Below are positions 29,812-39,032 of a stretch of 64,000 bases of DNA, piece after piece. The stretch is from NCBI RefSeq assembly GCF_040008265.1, contig NZ_CP155620.1, forward strand, positions 1,302,001 to 1,366,000, read 5' to 3'. How positions within the stretch are numbered: position 1 is the stretch's first letter; every line of letters begins with the position of its first letter. A program made the position numbers and the translations under genes. Source of the stretch: Campylobacter sp. CCS1377. Lineage in GTDB: Bacteria > Campylobacterota > Campylobacteria > Campylobacterales > Campylobacteraceae. The notes beneath the pieces were generated by a model. That model had not been told where the DNA came from. It worked only from the letters and a program-made list of their open reading frames with translations, and made no database searches.

Positions 29812-30201
29812 ATGACCTTAACTGTTAAGTGTCCTATTTTGGGTTTTGAGGAAACAAAAACAATGGAACTTTCAATTATTGATGAAGTATTTGTTAGACT
29901 TAAAAGTTTAGATGGTAAAGATTTTTCTTTTGTAATGATGAGTCCTTATTTAATTAGACCAGATTACGAATTTGATATTCCTACCTATTATCAGGAATTA
30001 CTTGAACTAACTCCAGAAACAAAAATGCAAGTATATACCATAGTTGCAATTAATAAAACTATAGAAGAATCCACTGTAAATTTCTTAGCTCCTATTGTAA
30101 TCAACTTAGAAAATAATAGTTTAACACAAGTTATTTTAGACACAGTTACTTATCCAAATTTTTTCCAAGCGGATCAAATTTCTAATTATATTAAAAACTA
30201 A
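29812..30201 (+). CDS. fliW: Flagellar assembly factor FliW
   Basis: A 129-residue cytosolic protein that binds the CsrA regulator and flagellin, and so ties flagellin translation to its export. The C-terminal part [20 protein letters not shown] matches the most conserved FliW region, and [13 protein letters not shown] is the typical central strand (in FliW, F/SP...YEF). Residue order and length are normal. It starts a plus-strand run with proC and the pseudopilin genes. A predicted sigma-54 promoter lies directly upstream. Confidence 0.9.
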   Translation: MTLTVKCPILGFEETKTMELSIIDEVFVRLKSLDGKDFSFVMMSPYLIRPDYEFDIPTYYQELLELTPETKMQVYTIVAINKTIEESTVNFLAPIVINLENNSLTQVILDTVTYPNFFQADQISNYIKN

Positions 30202-30206
30202 AAATC

Positions 30207-30944
30207 ATGCAAAACATTTACATTCTTGGTAACGGAACCATGGCTAAAGCTTTAGCTTGTGGTTTGCGTGATCGTTATAATATTACCATTGTAGGCAGAG
30301 ATGAAGCAAAACTCCAACACTTAAAAGAGCAAAATTTTCAAACTCTACACTACAGCAAATTAGATATACAAGATAAAAATATCATTCTAGCTTTTAAACC
30401 TTACGCACTTAAAGAGCTTGCTTCACTTTTTAAAAACCAAGCTCGTTTGCTTATATCTGTTTTAGCCAATACAAGCATTGAGGAATTGCAAATTATTAAA
30501 GCGCAAAACTATGCAAGAATTATGCCAAATACAGCTGCTAAATACAAAGCCTCTTCTACTCCATTTGTTCTAAAAAACTCTGCATTTAAAGATGAAATTA
30601 TAGACATTTTAAATCATTTTGGCACTTCTTATGAGTTAAATGATGAAAAATTAATGAACGCAGCAACAGCAATTAGCGGTTGTGCTCCAGCCTTTCTAGC
30701 TTTAGTGGCTGAAAGTATTGCAAATGCTGGGGTTTATGAAGGACTAGATAAAAATTTAAGCCTAAAACTTACCCAGGGACTTTTTCAAAGTTTTAATGCT
30801 TTATTTACAAATAATCATCCTGCTATAATCAAAGAAGATATCTGCTCTCCAGCTGGCATTACAATTAAAGGTGTAAAGATTCTTGAAGAAGAAGGTTTAA
30901 GAGGAACTTTTTTTAAAGCTTTACACGCTAGTGCTAATAAATGA
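30207..30944 (+). CDS. proC: Pyrroline-5-carboxylate reductase
   Basis: A 245-residue NAD(P)H enzyme that makes proline from pyrroline-5-carboxylate. It has a Rossmann start IYILGNGTMAKALACGL, the segment ARIMPNTAAKYKAS, and the C-terminal signature FNALFTNNHPAIIKEDICSP plus AGITIKGVKILEEEGLRG. It is slightly shorter than E. coli ProC (269). It begins five bases after fliW and overlaps the first pseudopilin-like gene by four bases. Confidence 0.9.
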   Translation: MQNIYILGNGTMAKALACGLRDRYNITIVGRDEAKLQHLKEQNFQTLHYSKLDIQDKNIILAFKPYALKELASLFKNQARLLISVLANTSIEELQIIKAQNYARIMPNTAAKYKASSTPFVLKNSAFKDEIIDILNHFGTSYELNDEKLMNAATAISGCAPAFLALVAESIANAGVYEGLDKNLSLKLTQGLFQSFNALFTNNHPAIIKEDICSPAGITIKGVKILEEEGLRGTFFKALHASANK

Positions 30945-31261
30945 AAAAAGCTTTTTCTTTATTAGAGCTTGTTTTTTCTATTATTATTTTGGGAATTATT
31001 TTTACTGGATTTATCCCCATATATATACAAATTCAAAGAAATCATCAAAGTCTTTTTTTAAACCAAAAACTTTTCGAACTTGAACGCAAAATATTCAATA
31101 AAGATTATTCTGAACAAAAAACCATTTTGCTTAGAATACAAGATTTAGGTGATATTAAATTCATACAAAAAAGTAGTTCAGATTCAGTTTTTACTCTCAA
31201 AACGCTCTCCATAAATGATCAAAATTACACAAGCGAATTTAAAGATGAAAACAGCTTTTAG
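30941..31261 (+). CDS. ctsT: Type II pseudopilin-like protein, CtsT type
   Basis: A 106-residue protein that opens MKKAFSLLELVFSIIILGII, a class III prepilin signal with short basic leader, cleavage after Ala4 or thereabouts, and Glu9 near position +5. A single N-terminal helix is followed by a short periplasmic domain. In C. jejuni, ctsT lies just after proC and is needed for natural transformation. The name is given on that position and the prepilin start. It is first of three overlapping small genes. Confidence 0.72.
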   Translation: MKKAFSLLELVFSIIILGIIFTGFIPIYIQIQRNHQSLFLNQKLFELERKIFNKDYSEQKTILLRIQDLGDIKFIQKSSSDSVFTLKTLSINDQNYTSEFKDENSF

Positions 31262-31931
31262 TTTATTTGAAAGCATTATTGTTATAAGCTTATTAGGTAT
31301 TTTATTTCTTATACTTGCAAATCCGATAAAAAATTTATATTCTTATCAATTAGTGAGTCAAAAACAAGCTGAGCTCGTAACAAATGTTAATTCGACTTTT
31401 ATCATTCTTGACAAATTTTTACAAAGGTGTATAAAATTCCAAAAAGAAGGTTTGGGATACACTTGTTATCTAAAAGATGATGATAATTTATTACAAAATA
31501 TTTCGAATAAAATATCCATAGGCTCGAGCTCCATTTTTCTGCAAGATGAAAATTCAGAATTTTACTCTCCAAACAGTCAATTTTTAGATATTATGCAAAA
31601 TCATAGAGATTTATTAGGCAAAAATGATAACAAATTATTATTTTATGATTTATTGCAAAAACAATTTTACAACACATCTATCATAAGTCAAGATAAAATA
31701 TCCCATAATTTTATACAATTTCCTATGCGTTTTTATCTTATCATACAAAGCAAAATTACATTTTTCATGAAAGATAATTCTTTATTTATAAAATTTAACA
31801 ATGGAAAAAATATTTTATTAATGCAAAATATCTCCAATTTTGAAATTACACAACAAAATAATATTTTAAAAAGCAAAATCTGTATTCTAAACACACCAAT
31901 TTCATGCTTTGAAAAATGGAGTTTGCTATGA
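31245..31931 (+). CDS. Pseudopilin-like competence/secretion protein
   Basis: A 228-residue protein, start ATG at 31245 (MKTAFSLFESIIVISLLGIL). The N-terminus is a prepilin-like signal with Glu9, followed by a hydrophobic helix to about residue 25. An upstream in-frame ATG at 31215 would put ten polar residues before the signal and is unlikely. The periplasmic part is not similar to anything I can name; it has two Cys pairs (RCIKF, GYTCYL; KSKICIL, PISCFEKW) which may form disulfides. It overlaps ctsT by 17 bases and the next gene by four. Confidence 0.68.
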   Translation: MKTAFSLFESIIVISLLGILFLILANPIKNLYSYQLVSQKQAELVTNVNSTFIILDKFLQRCIKFQKEGLGYTCYLKDDDNLLQNISNKISIGSSSIFLQDENSEFYSPNSQFLDIMQNHRDLLGKNDNKLLFYDLLQKQFYNTSIISQDKISHNFIQFPMRFYLIIQSKITFFMKDNSLFIKFNNGKNILLMQNISNFEITQQNNILKSKICILNTPISCFEKWSLL

Positions 31932-32362
31932 AGAAAGCTTATGCTTTGCTTGCTAGCATTTCTTTATTAATCGTTTTTATTTTTTTCATCTCTTTAAGCT
32001 TGCAAATGTCAAGTTATTATCCAAGACAAATAAAAGATTTATATCTTTATATTCAAGCAAATATTCTAGCGACAAATGCAAAAGAATTAGCAAAATACTT
32101 TTTATATATTGCAAAAAAGCAAAACAAGGAATGTTTAGAAAGAGTTGAATTTAATTATCCAAACGTGCAAAGCATTATAAGAATTGATTATTTTTATTCT
32201 GTTGCAACTTGCAAAAACTACTCTCTTGCACCTATTAATCAAGATATAAATTTAAGCAAAGATAATGTCATTAATGTAAATATTAGTATCTATCTAAATA
32301 AAGATAAGGAAGTTAATGAGGAAATTTTTATAAATAAAAAATTAATATTATTTCCGAAGTAG
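31928..32362 (+). CDS. Small membrane-anchored protein of the competence cluster
   Basis: A 144-residue protein whose ATG (31928) overlaps the preceding stop as ATGA. MKKAYALLASISLLIVFIFF is a hydrophobic anchor or prepilin-like segment without the conserved Glu at +5, so it may be a PilX/GspK-like minor component. The remainder is small and polar with a YYP and two Cys. It has no recognisable enzyme motif. The operon position next to CtsT suggests work with the Cts DNA-uptake system. Confidence 0.6.
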   Translation: MKKAYALLASISLLIVFIFFISLSLQMSSYYPRQIKDLYLYIQANILATNAKELAKYFLYIAKKQNKECLERVEFNYPNVQSIIRIDYFYSVATCKNYSLAPINQDINLSKDNVINVNISIYLNKDKEVNEEIFINKKLILFPK

Positions 32363-32370
32363 AACTTCGG
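32354..32370. terminator. Hairpin after the competence genes
   Basis: Arms CCGAAGT (32354-32360) and ACTTCGG (32364-32370) with a three-base loop span the stop codon of the last pseudopilin-cluster gene. It lies between convergent operons (rpsR stops at 32387). Flanking T tracts are weak. Confidence 0.5.
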
Positions 32371-32386
32371 ATTAAATTTGTAAATA

Positions 32387-32647
32387 TTATAAATTTTCAA
32401 AAGGGTTGTTGACCACTTCTTTACGATCTACAATATAAGGAATAAGTGCAACATGTCTTGCTCGCTTAATAGCTATTTCAACCATTTCTTGATATTTTTT
32501 GCTTGTTCCTGTTAAGCGACGAGGCATAATTTTAAATCTTTCAGATAAAGCATGTTTTAACATAGAAGTATCTTTATAATCGATAAATTCAACTTTAGCC
32601 TCTGTATATTTACAATATTTACGTGAATATTTTCTTTTTTCTGCCAT
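32387..32647 (-). CDS. rpsR: 30S ribosomal protein bS18
   Basis: An 86-residue small-subunit protein that binds 16S rRNA together with S6. [22 protein letters not shown] and the signature [16 protein letters not shown] with [12 protein letters not shown] are diagnostic. Cys12 is in the usual place for a zinc-binding bS18. It is last in the rpsF-ssb-rpsR operon, the common bacterial order. Confidence 0.96.
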   Translation of the reverse strand: MAEKRKYSRKYCKYTEAKVEFIDYKDTSMLKHALSERFKIMPRRLTGTSKKYQEMVEIAIKRARHVALIPYIVDRKEVVNNPFENL

Positions 32648-32661
32648 AATTTTTTCCTTAT

Positions 32662-33195
32662 TTAAAATGGTAATTCACTATCGTCATCATAATAATTATC
32701 CACATCAATCTCTTTCATCTTTGTTTCTTGCTGTGGTTGTCTTTGACTTTGCGAATTTCTGTTTAGAGTATTTGAATTTTGATTAGCCGTATAAGGATCA
32801 AAACTTTGATTTTGTTCAGCAGAATAAGTATTCTGTCCAATATTATTAAAATTGTTTTGTCCTTGATTGATTCCAGAACCAAGCATTTCCAAATTCTCAA
32901 CATAAACACTATGTTTACTTCTGCTTTGTCCATTTTGATCATTCCATTGATCAAATTTCAATCTTCCTTCCACTAGAATTTTGCTTCCTTTAGAAAGATA
33001 TTGATTGGCAATTTCAGCAGTACGTCCAAAAAAAGTGATATCAATAAAACAAGTTTCCTCTCGCTTTTCGCCGTTATTAGAACTAAATCTCCTAGTGACC
33101 GCAATTGCCGAAGAACCTATAGCACTTCCTGATGGGGCATAACGCATTTCAATGTCTCTTGTAAGATTTCCTAGCAAAACGACTTTATTAAACAT
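32662..33195 (-). CDS. ssb: Single-stranded DNA-binding protein
   Basis: A 177-residue OB-fold protein that coats single-stranded DNA. It opens [19 protein letters not shown], continues with [19 protein letters not shown] and [18 protein letters not shown], and has a Gln/Asn-rich linker from about 120 to 165. The acidic tip DDDSELPF matches the SSB tail that binds partner proteins. It lies between rpsF and rpsR. Confidence 0.96.
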   Translation of the reverse strand: MFNKVVLLGNLTRDIEMRYAPSGSAIGSSAIAVTRRFSSNNGEKREETCFIDITFFGRTAEIANQYLSKGSKILVEGRLKFDQWNDQNGQSRSKHSVYVENLEMLGSGINQGQNNFNNIGQNTYSAEQNQSFDPYTANQNSNTLNRNSQSQRQPQQETKMKEIDVDNYYDDDSELPF

Positions 33196-33209
33196 AAGTT
33201 TTCCTTGTT

Positions 33210-33584
33210 TTAAATTTCTGGAGCTTCTAAAGGCTTAATTTCTTTTTTAGATTGTTTTACTCCATGGCTTAATTTCTCCCATGCAGCTATTTCTTTTTTA
33301 TTCTCATATTTAACAATTAAAAATCTTATAACTTCTTCTGTAATTCTTAAAACCCTTTCAAGTTCTGCAATTAATGTTGTAGGAGCTTTAAAATAAATCA
33401 CAAAATAAGTACCTCGCTCATACTTTTTAATCGTATATGCAAGTTTTCTAGTTCCCATTGGAACAACTGTTTCAATTTCTGCACCATTTTTTGTAAGAAC
33501 TTCTTTTACGAATTCCAACTTAGCATTCACTTCCTCTTCGGTAAGTGTTGGTTTTAAAATAAATAAAACCTCATAATGTTTCAT
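33210..33584 (-). CDS. rpsF: 30S ribosomal protein bS6
   Basis: A 124-residue protein that binds 16S rRNA as a dimer with S18. It opens [18 protein letters not shown], with [20 protein letters not shown] and [19 protein letters not shown] as family segments. It has a short lysine-rich tail. First gene of rpsF-ssb-rpsR, with an AAGGAGAAAAG ribosome binding site. Confidence 0.95.
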   Translation of the reverse strand: MKHYEVLFILKPTLTEEEVNAKLEFVKEVLTKNGAEIETVVPMGTRKLAYTIKKYERGTYFVIYFKAPTTLIAELERVLRITEEVIRFLIVKYENKKEIAAWEKLSHGVKQSKKEIKPLEAPEI

Positions 33585-33657
33585 CTTTTCTCCTTGTGGA
33601 TATTAAGCCCAAAAATTCCATGGGCAAGGATTTTGCTAAAAGCAAGCTAAGATTATA
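33585..33657 (-). promoter_or_regulatory. rpsF promoter and leader
   Basis: A perfect TATAAT on the minus strand (33657-33652) lies about 70 bases before the rpsF ATG. The leader holds a small hairpin with arms GCCCA and TGGGC (33605-33624 region). In many bacteria an S6:S18 complex binds such a leader to repress the operon. I see a hairpin but cannot confirm the S6:S18 consensus. Confidence 0.45.
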
Positions 33658-33680
33658 ATAAAAAATTACTTAATAAAACT

Positions 33681-34343
33681 TTATTTTATATTAATTAATT
33701 CATCACTAATTTTAATCATATCATCTAAAGAATTTATTTCTTCTATATTTAATTTAAATTTACCATTAATAATAAAAATAGGAACACCTCCATAAATTTT
33801 AGCCGTTTGATGAACTTTTTCATATAAAGCCAATACTTTCTTTGCCTTCTCGCTTTGAACAAATTCTCGAATTTCTTGTTTTGTTATGCCTAAAATTTGA
33901 AGTCCAGCTTGAACCAACTCCTCATCATTTAAACCATCTTTTTTATTAGATTTATTAGATGAAAAAACAAGAGAAAAATACCTATCATTTAATTTCCTTA
34001 CCCAACTTTTTTCATCTGTTACACTTATATTATTATCATCATCTTGCACTTGTGCATAAGCATAAATTTCCCTAAGTCCAATATCATTTGAATTAAAAGT
34101 AAATGGCAAAGCATAATACTTAACATGAGGCAGTTTAATCTTTATCTTACCCAAGGTATCTGTTTTATGATGTATATAACAATGCTGACAACCATAATAA
34201 AAAATTTCAATAACAGAATTTTGCATTTCAAAAGGTTCTTGAAGAATATCAAATTCCTTTCCTTTTTCTAAAGCACTCAAGTTAAAATTTAGCAACAATA
34301 GCGCTAAAATTAAAAACCCCATTTTTTTAAAAACACTATCCAT
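33681..34343 (-). CDS. DsbA-family thiol:disulfide oxidoreductase
   Basis: A 220-residue periplasmic protein that probably forms disulfide bonds in exported proteins. Residues 1-23 are a signal peptide (FLILALLLLNFNLSA). The active site is YGCQHCY with Cys52 and Cys55; GGVPIFIINGKF carries the cis-proline of the thioredoxin fold. An inserted helical domain lies between, as in DsbA. The central pair is CQHC where E. coli DsbA has CPHC, which would alter redox potential. A DsbC/G role is unlikely since there is no dimerisation domain. It lies 60 bases after a beta-barrel gene on the same strand, which may be its neighbour only or a client. Confidence 0.8.
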   Translation of the reverse strand: MDSVFKKMGFLILALLLLNFNLSALEKGKEFDILQEPFEMQNSVIEIFYYGCQHCYIHHKTDTLGKIKIKLPHVKYYALPFTFNSNDIGLREIYAYAQVQDDDNNISVTDEKSWVRKLNDRYFSLVFSSNKSNKKDGLNDEELVQAGLQILGITKQEIREFVQSEKAKKVLALYEKVHQTAKIYGGVPIFIINGKFKLNIEEINSLDDMIKISDELINIK

Positions 34344-34403
34344 TTAATCTCCTAATCATACAAAATTGTAAAAATAAATTATAATTCATTTTTGCTAATA
34401 AAT

Positions 34404-35228
34404 TTAATAATACTTATTTCTTTTCAAATAATCATAACGATGAATTTCTTCTAAAGCATTATCATTTTTTGTTAATTGTTTTAATAAATGTTTGTCGTAT
34501 CTAATGGTAAAACCAAAATGTACTGAGGTATTAGGATCTAATTCATTATAATCATGATGCACTAAACTTAAATTAAAAATGGAATATGGAGAATAACTTA
34601 TTTTATAATCAACCTTTTCAAAATCTCTACTAATGTCTATACCCAAAGGCGTATAATAAGGAAATACAAAACTCATTCCAAATTCTGCTACTCTTTGTTT
34701 TGCTTCATCATCTGGAATATAATAATTTGCATAAGTTTTAAAATATTTACTATAGCCAAATTCTCCGCCAAAGCTGTGATTTTGCATATCTTCTTGACCA
34801 TCGACAAAAGTATTTACACCCAATAAAAAATCTTCTTGCTTATATCGATTAATCAAACCACCGGAATAATTATAATTTTGTTCAGCAATATAAATTTCTT
34901 TTTGAAATAATAAAGTATTATTCTCATATTCATACAAAGTACTTAAATTTTTAAGCTCCAAACTCTGATTTGCAAAATCCAAATTGCTATCGGTTTGTTC
35001 TCCATTTTCCCCATTTTCAAGAATTTTTGCAAATTGAGCATTGAGATAATTTTTAAAATCAACTGATTCATCTTGTAAATTTTGCGGAGCTTCGAAAATA
35101 AACTTCCTGTCAAATTGTATCCATTCTTGATTTTGAATCACAACAGAAGAAGTGTTTGACTTTAAGGCATTTTCTAAATCATTGGCATTAGCAAAAAGAA
35201 TCAAAAAACATAATAATAATTTTTTCAT
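34404..35228 (-). CDS. Stand-alone inverse-autotransporter (intimin/invasin-type) beta-barrel protein
   Basis: A 274-residue exported protein. The ATG at 35228 (MKKLLLCFLILFANA signal) is preferred to the upstream frame start at 35342, whose extra N-terminus would be a second hydrophobic stretch. After about 95 polar residues the sequence becomes beta-rich and follows the intimin/invasin/YchO barrel pattern. Segments seen are FLLGVNTFVDGQEDMQNH, SFGGEFGYSKYFKTYANYY, AEFGMSFVFPYYTPLGIDI, and VHFGFTIRYDKHLL. In intimin-type proteins such a barrel anchors a C-terminal passenger; here only about 27 residues follow, so no adhesin domain is present. A DsbA-like gene is next in line. Surface role unknown. 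Confidence 0.65.
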   Translation of the reverse strand: MKKLLLCFLILFANANDLENALKSNTSSVVIQNQEWIQFDRKFIFEAPQNLQDESVDFKNYLNAQFAKILENGENGEQTDSNLDFANQSLELKNLSTLYEYENNTLLFQKEIYIAEQNYNYSGGLINRYKQEDFLLGVNTFVDGQEDMQNHSFGGEFGYSKYFKTYANYYIPDDEAKQRVAEFGMSFVFPYYTPLGIDISRDFEKVDYKISYSPYSIFNLSLVHHDYNELDPNTSVHFGFTIRYDKHLLKQLTKNDNALEEIHRYDYLKRNKYY

Positions 35229-35355
35229 ATTTACCCACAAAAAATACATCGGAATTATATTGTTAAGTTTTATAATACTAAAAAATAATAAATATAAATT
35301 TTTTAATATAAAAAATATTTTCACTATAAATTTTAAAGCCAAATGAAGGAGTAAA

Positions 35356-35432
35356 TGGTGTCCACGGCGAGATTCGAACTCACGGCCTCAAAATTAGGAA
35401 TTTTGCGCTCTATCCTGCTGAGCTACGAGGAC
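35356..35432 (-). tRNA. tRNA-Arg (anticodon CCT)
   Basis: A full cloverleaf on the minus strand with encoded CCA (35358-35356). The anticodon loop TTCCTAA gives CCT, reading AGG. The D-loop reads GCTCAGCAGGATAGAGC and the T-loop TTCGAAT. The acceptor stem (GTCCTCG with CGTGGAC) has a T-T mismatch at pair 5-68. It lies just after fusA and a hairpin. Confidence 0.93.
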
Positions 35433-35435
35433 AGA

Positions 35436-35456
35436 AAGCGGGAAAAGCTCCCGCTT
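35436..35456 (-). terminator. Terminator hairpin after fusA
   Basis: Eight-base GC-rich arms AAGCGGGA (35436-35443) and TCCCGCTT (35449-35456) with a five-base loop lie between the fusA stop and tRNA-Arg. A T-rich run follows only weakly on the minus strand. Confidence 0.7.
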
Positions 35457-35460
35457 GTAA

Positions 35461-37536
35461 TTAGCCGTTTCTTTTCTTGATAATTTCTTCAGAAACATTT
35501 TTTGGAACTTCATCATAGTGATCAAATTCCATAGAATAAGTCGCACGGCCTTGAGTTTGGCTTCTAAGATCGGTTGAATAACCAAACATTTCAGCCAAAG
35601 GACAAAATGCAGTGATGATTTTATTGCCACCTCTTTCATCCATTGAATTTACTTGACCACGGCGTTTGTTAAGATCGCCGATTACATCACCCATGTATTC
35701 TTCAGGAGTTTCAACTTCAACTTTCATCATAGGTTCTAAGATTACCGCACCTGCTTTTCTAGCACCTTCTTTAAAGCCCATAGAAGCAGCAAGTTTAAAC
35801 GCCATTTCAGAAGAATCCACTTCATGGTAACTTCCATCATAAACAGTTACTTTAACATCTTCTACTGGATAACCTGCTAAAACACCATTTTGCAATGCTT
35901 CTTGCACCCCTTTATCTACTGCAGGAATATATTCTTTTGGAATTACCCCACCTTTGATATCATTAACAAATTCATATCCACTACCAGGCTCAAGCGGTTC
36001 AAGGCGTAAGAATACATGTCCGTATTGACCACGACCACCTGATTGCTTAGCGTATTTATACTCTTGTTCAACTGTTTTTCTAATAGTTTCACGGTAAGCA
36101 ACTTGTGGTTGTCCTACTTCAGCTTCCACTTTAAATTCACGAAGCATTCTATCAACGATAATCTCAAGGTGTAACTCACCCATACCCGAAATGATAGTTT
36201 GACCGCTTTCTTCATCAGTAGAAACTCTAAAGCTTGGATCTTCTTGTGCTAATTTATTTAAAGCAATAGACATTTTTTCTTGATCCGCTTTTGTTTTTGG
36301 CTCCACTGCAACACTAATAACTGGATCAGGAAAATCCATTCTTTCTAGAATTACTTTATCTTTTTCACTTGCTAAAGTATCCCCTGTTAGCGTATCTTTA
36401 AGACCTACAACCGCACCGATTTCTCCTGCATATAAAGTCTTAATTTCTTCTCTTTTGTTAGAGTGCATTTTCAATAAACGACCGATTCTTTCTTTTTTAT
36501 CTTTAGTAGAGTTATAAGCATAAGAACCGCTTTCTAAACTACCACGATACACACGCACGAAAGTTAATTGTCCAACAAATGGGTCAGTCATAATTTTAAA
36601 CGCAAGCCCTGCAAATTCACCATCATCTGTTGATTTTACAGAAACTTCTGTGCCATCTTCGTATTCACCTTTGATATTTGCAACTTCATCAGGAGCTGGT
36701 AAATAAGCTACAACTGCATCAAGCAAAGGTTGAATTCCTTTATTTTTAAATGCAGTTCCGCAAAGCATAGGTACCATAGAAAGACTTAAACATCCTGCTT
36801 TAATACCTGCTCTAATCTCTTCATTACTTAATTCTTCGCCACCTAGGTATTTTTCCATTAATTCATCGCTTGTTTCAGAAACTGCTTCTATCATTTTAGT
36901 GCGATATTCTTCTGCTTTTTCTTTAAGCTCTGCTGGAATTTCTTTTTCTACATAATCAGTTGGCTTATTTTCATCTTCCCAAACCAACGCTTTCATTGTG
37001 ATAAGATCGATCACACCTTTGAAATTATCTTCAGCGCCAATTGGAATTTGAAGTGGAACTGGATTTCCTTTTAAGCGATTTTTAATTTGCTCTTCAACAT
37101 TGAAAAAATTCGCGCCAATTCTATCCATTTTATTTACAAAAACAATTCTTGGAACACCATATTTATTTGCTTGTCTCCAAACAGTTTCAGATTGAGGTTG
37201 TACCCCACCTACTGAACAAAATACAGAAACCGCACCATCAAGAACACGCATTGATCTTTCAACTTCTATCGTAAAATCCACGTGACCTGGAGTGTCTATA
37301 AGGTTGATTTGATGATCTTTCCAAAAACAAGTAGTCGCAGCAGAAGTAATTGTAATACCTCTTTCTTTTTCTTGCTCCATCCAGTCCATAGTCGCAGCAC
37401 CATCATGCACCTCACCTATCTTATGACTCATACCCGTAAAGAAAAGAATTCTCTCACTTGTAGTTGTTTTTCCTGCATCAATGTGCGCAGCAATACCGAT
37501 ATTTCTAACCTTTTTTAAAGGAGTACTTCTTGACAT
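35461..37536 (-). CDS. fusA: Elongation factor G
   Basis: A 691-residue translational GTPase that moves tRNA and mRNA on the ribosome. G1 is [18 protein letters not shown]2 [12 protein letters not shown]3 [10 protein letters not shown] and G4 [11 protein letters not shown], with a full C-terminal set of domains II-V (for example [16 protein letters not shown]). Third of rpsL-rpsG-fusA, 12 bases after rpsG. No second EF-G is in the window; tuf is in a separate block, unlike the E. coli str operon. Confidence 0.98.
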   Translation of the reverse strand: MSRSTPLKKVRNIGIAAHIDAGKTTTSERILFFTGMSHKIGEVHDGAATMDWMEQEKERGITITSAATTCFWKDHQINLIDTPGHVDFTIEVERSMRVLDGAVSVFCSVGGVQPQSETVWRQANKYGVPRIVFVNKMDRIGANFFNVEEQIKNRLKGNPVPLQIPIGAEDNFKGVIDLITMKALVWEDENKPTDYVEKEIPAELKEKAEEYRTKMIEAVSETSDELMEKYLGGEELSNEEIRAGIKAGCLSLSMVPMLCGTAFKNKGIQPLLDAVVAYLPAPDEVANIKGEYEDGTEVSVKSTDDGEFAGLAFKIMTDPFVGQLTFVRVYRGSLESGSYAYNSTKDKKERIGRLLKMHSNKREEIKTLYAGEIGAVVGLKDTLTGDTLASEKDKVILERMDFPDPVISVAVEPKTKADQEKMSIALNKLAQEDPSFRVSTDEESGQTIISGMGELHLEIIVDRMLREFKVEAEVGQPQVAYRETIRKTVEQEYKYAKQSGGRGQYGHVFLRLEPLEPGSGYEFVNDIKGGVIPKEYIPAVDKGVQEALQNGVLAGYPVEDVKVTVYDGSYHEVDSSEMAFKLAASMGFKEGARKAGAVILEPMMKVEVETPEEYMGDVIGDLNKRRGQVNSMDERGGNKIITAFCPLAEMFGYSTDLRSQTQGRATYSMEFDHYDEVPKNVSEEIIKKRNG

Positions 37537-37548
37537 CTATTCTCCTTC

Positions 37549-38043
<495 letters not shown>

Positions 38044-38088
38044 TTACTCAAACAAAATCAAATCTAACGGATTTGCCTGTCTAAAAAA

Positions 38089-38472
38089 TTACTTAGCACT
38101 TGCTTTAGGACGCTTTGCACCATATTTAGAACGAGAAACTGTTCTTTTTGCAACGCCCGCAGTATCAAGCGCACCACGCACGATATGATACTTCACACCT
38201 GGTAAGTCTTTTACCCTACCGCCACGCACTAAAACAATGCTGTGCTCTTGTAGATTGTGACCTTCACCACCGATGTAGCTAATCACTTCAAAGCCACTAG
38301 TAAGTCTTACTTTGGCAACTTTTCTTAACGCTGAGTTTGGTTTTTTAGGGGTTGTTGTATAAACCCTAGTGCAAACTCCCCTTCTTTGTGGACAATTTTT
38401 AAGCGCTGGAGATTTAGATTTCTCTAAAACTTTTTTGCGCTCTTTTCTAACCAATTGATTTATGGTAGGCAC
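38089..38472 (-). CDS. rpsL: 30S ribosomal protein uS12
   Basis: A 127-residue decoding-centre protein. [44 protein letters not shown] (shown across two halves) and [13 protein letters not shown] are diagnostic. The conserved Lys in TTPKKPNS and the Lys in GVKYHIVRG regions are the usual streptomycin-resistance positions and look wild-type. The start is GTG (38472-38470) after AAGAAAGGAA. It begins the rpsL-rpsG-fusA operon; the upstream promoter is not clear. Confidence 0.96.
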   Translation of the reverse strand: MPTINQLVRKERKKVLEKSKSPALKNCPQRRGVCTRVYTTTPKKPNSALRKVAKVRLTSGFEVISYIGGEGHNLQEHSIVLVRGGRVKDLPGVKYHIVRGALDTAGVAKRTVSRSKYGAKRPKASAK

Positions 38473-38580
38473 AATAATTCCTTTCTTTAAAAAATATAAT
38501 AAACTTTGGATAATATCTAAATTTCACTTATAAAAAAATAAAATATCGTTAATTTAAAATAACACAATTGTATCTTACCG

Positions 38581-39003
38581 TCATGCTTTTATATCTTGCA
38601 AAATTTCTCCCAAAACATCACTAACACAATCTTTCATTTGTTCATAAGCATAAGCTGAAAGTTGCTTCATTTGCCCATTTTCATCACAGTGATACCTTAG
38701 CGCCATTGTTTTTCCATCTTGCAAAATAGCAATTTGTTCTTGAATGTTTTGCCTAATTTTCATAGGATCTGTTTCAAAAGCACGCTCATCTTTAATTTTA
38801 CCCAATAAAGTACTATCTACTTTTGAAGGATCACTAACGCCTTGAATTCTCATAGCCTCTTGCCACGCAGCAGCTAATTCTGAAGCAGTAATATCAAGTA
38901 AAACAGAGCCATCAAAGTTTGCATCATCAATCATTTGTGCGTAGGTTTTATTGTTTTCATCTTGTTTTTGGTTATTCTTACTCACATAATCAGTTTTTTG
39001 CAA
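38581..39003 (-). CDS. Unknown small soluble protein, second gene of sigma-54-type pair
   Basis: A 140-residue protein I do not recognise. There is no signal peptide or membrane segment. It is acidic and helical, with a polar Asn/Gln-rich start (about residues 1-25), SVLLDITASELAAAWQEAM near 32-50, KIRQNIQEQIAILQDGKTMAL near 82-102, and a C-terminal helix with SDVLGEILQDIKA. Its two cysteines are at about 106 and 126. It begins 29 bases after the preceding unknown gene and has exactly the same coding length. The spot lies between rpsL and rpoC, where C. jejuni NCTC 11168 has the fucose island. A flagellar-regulon role is possible from the promoter upstream. Confidence 0.6.
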   Translation of the reverse strand: MQKTDYVSKNNQKQDENNKTYAQMIDDANFDGSVLLDITASELAAAWQEAMRIQGVSDPSKVDSTLLGKIKDERAFETDPMKIRQNIQEQIAILQDGKTMALRYHCDENGQMKQLSAYAYEQMKDCVSDVLGEILQDIKA

Positions 39004-39032
39004 ATAGGATAGGTTATTTGAAATTGTTATTT

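Noticed and set aside
35229-35342. Longer N-terminus of the beta-barrel gene
   Set aside because: It would put an extra hydrophobic segment before a clear signal peptide, so the ATG at 35228 was used.
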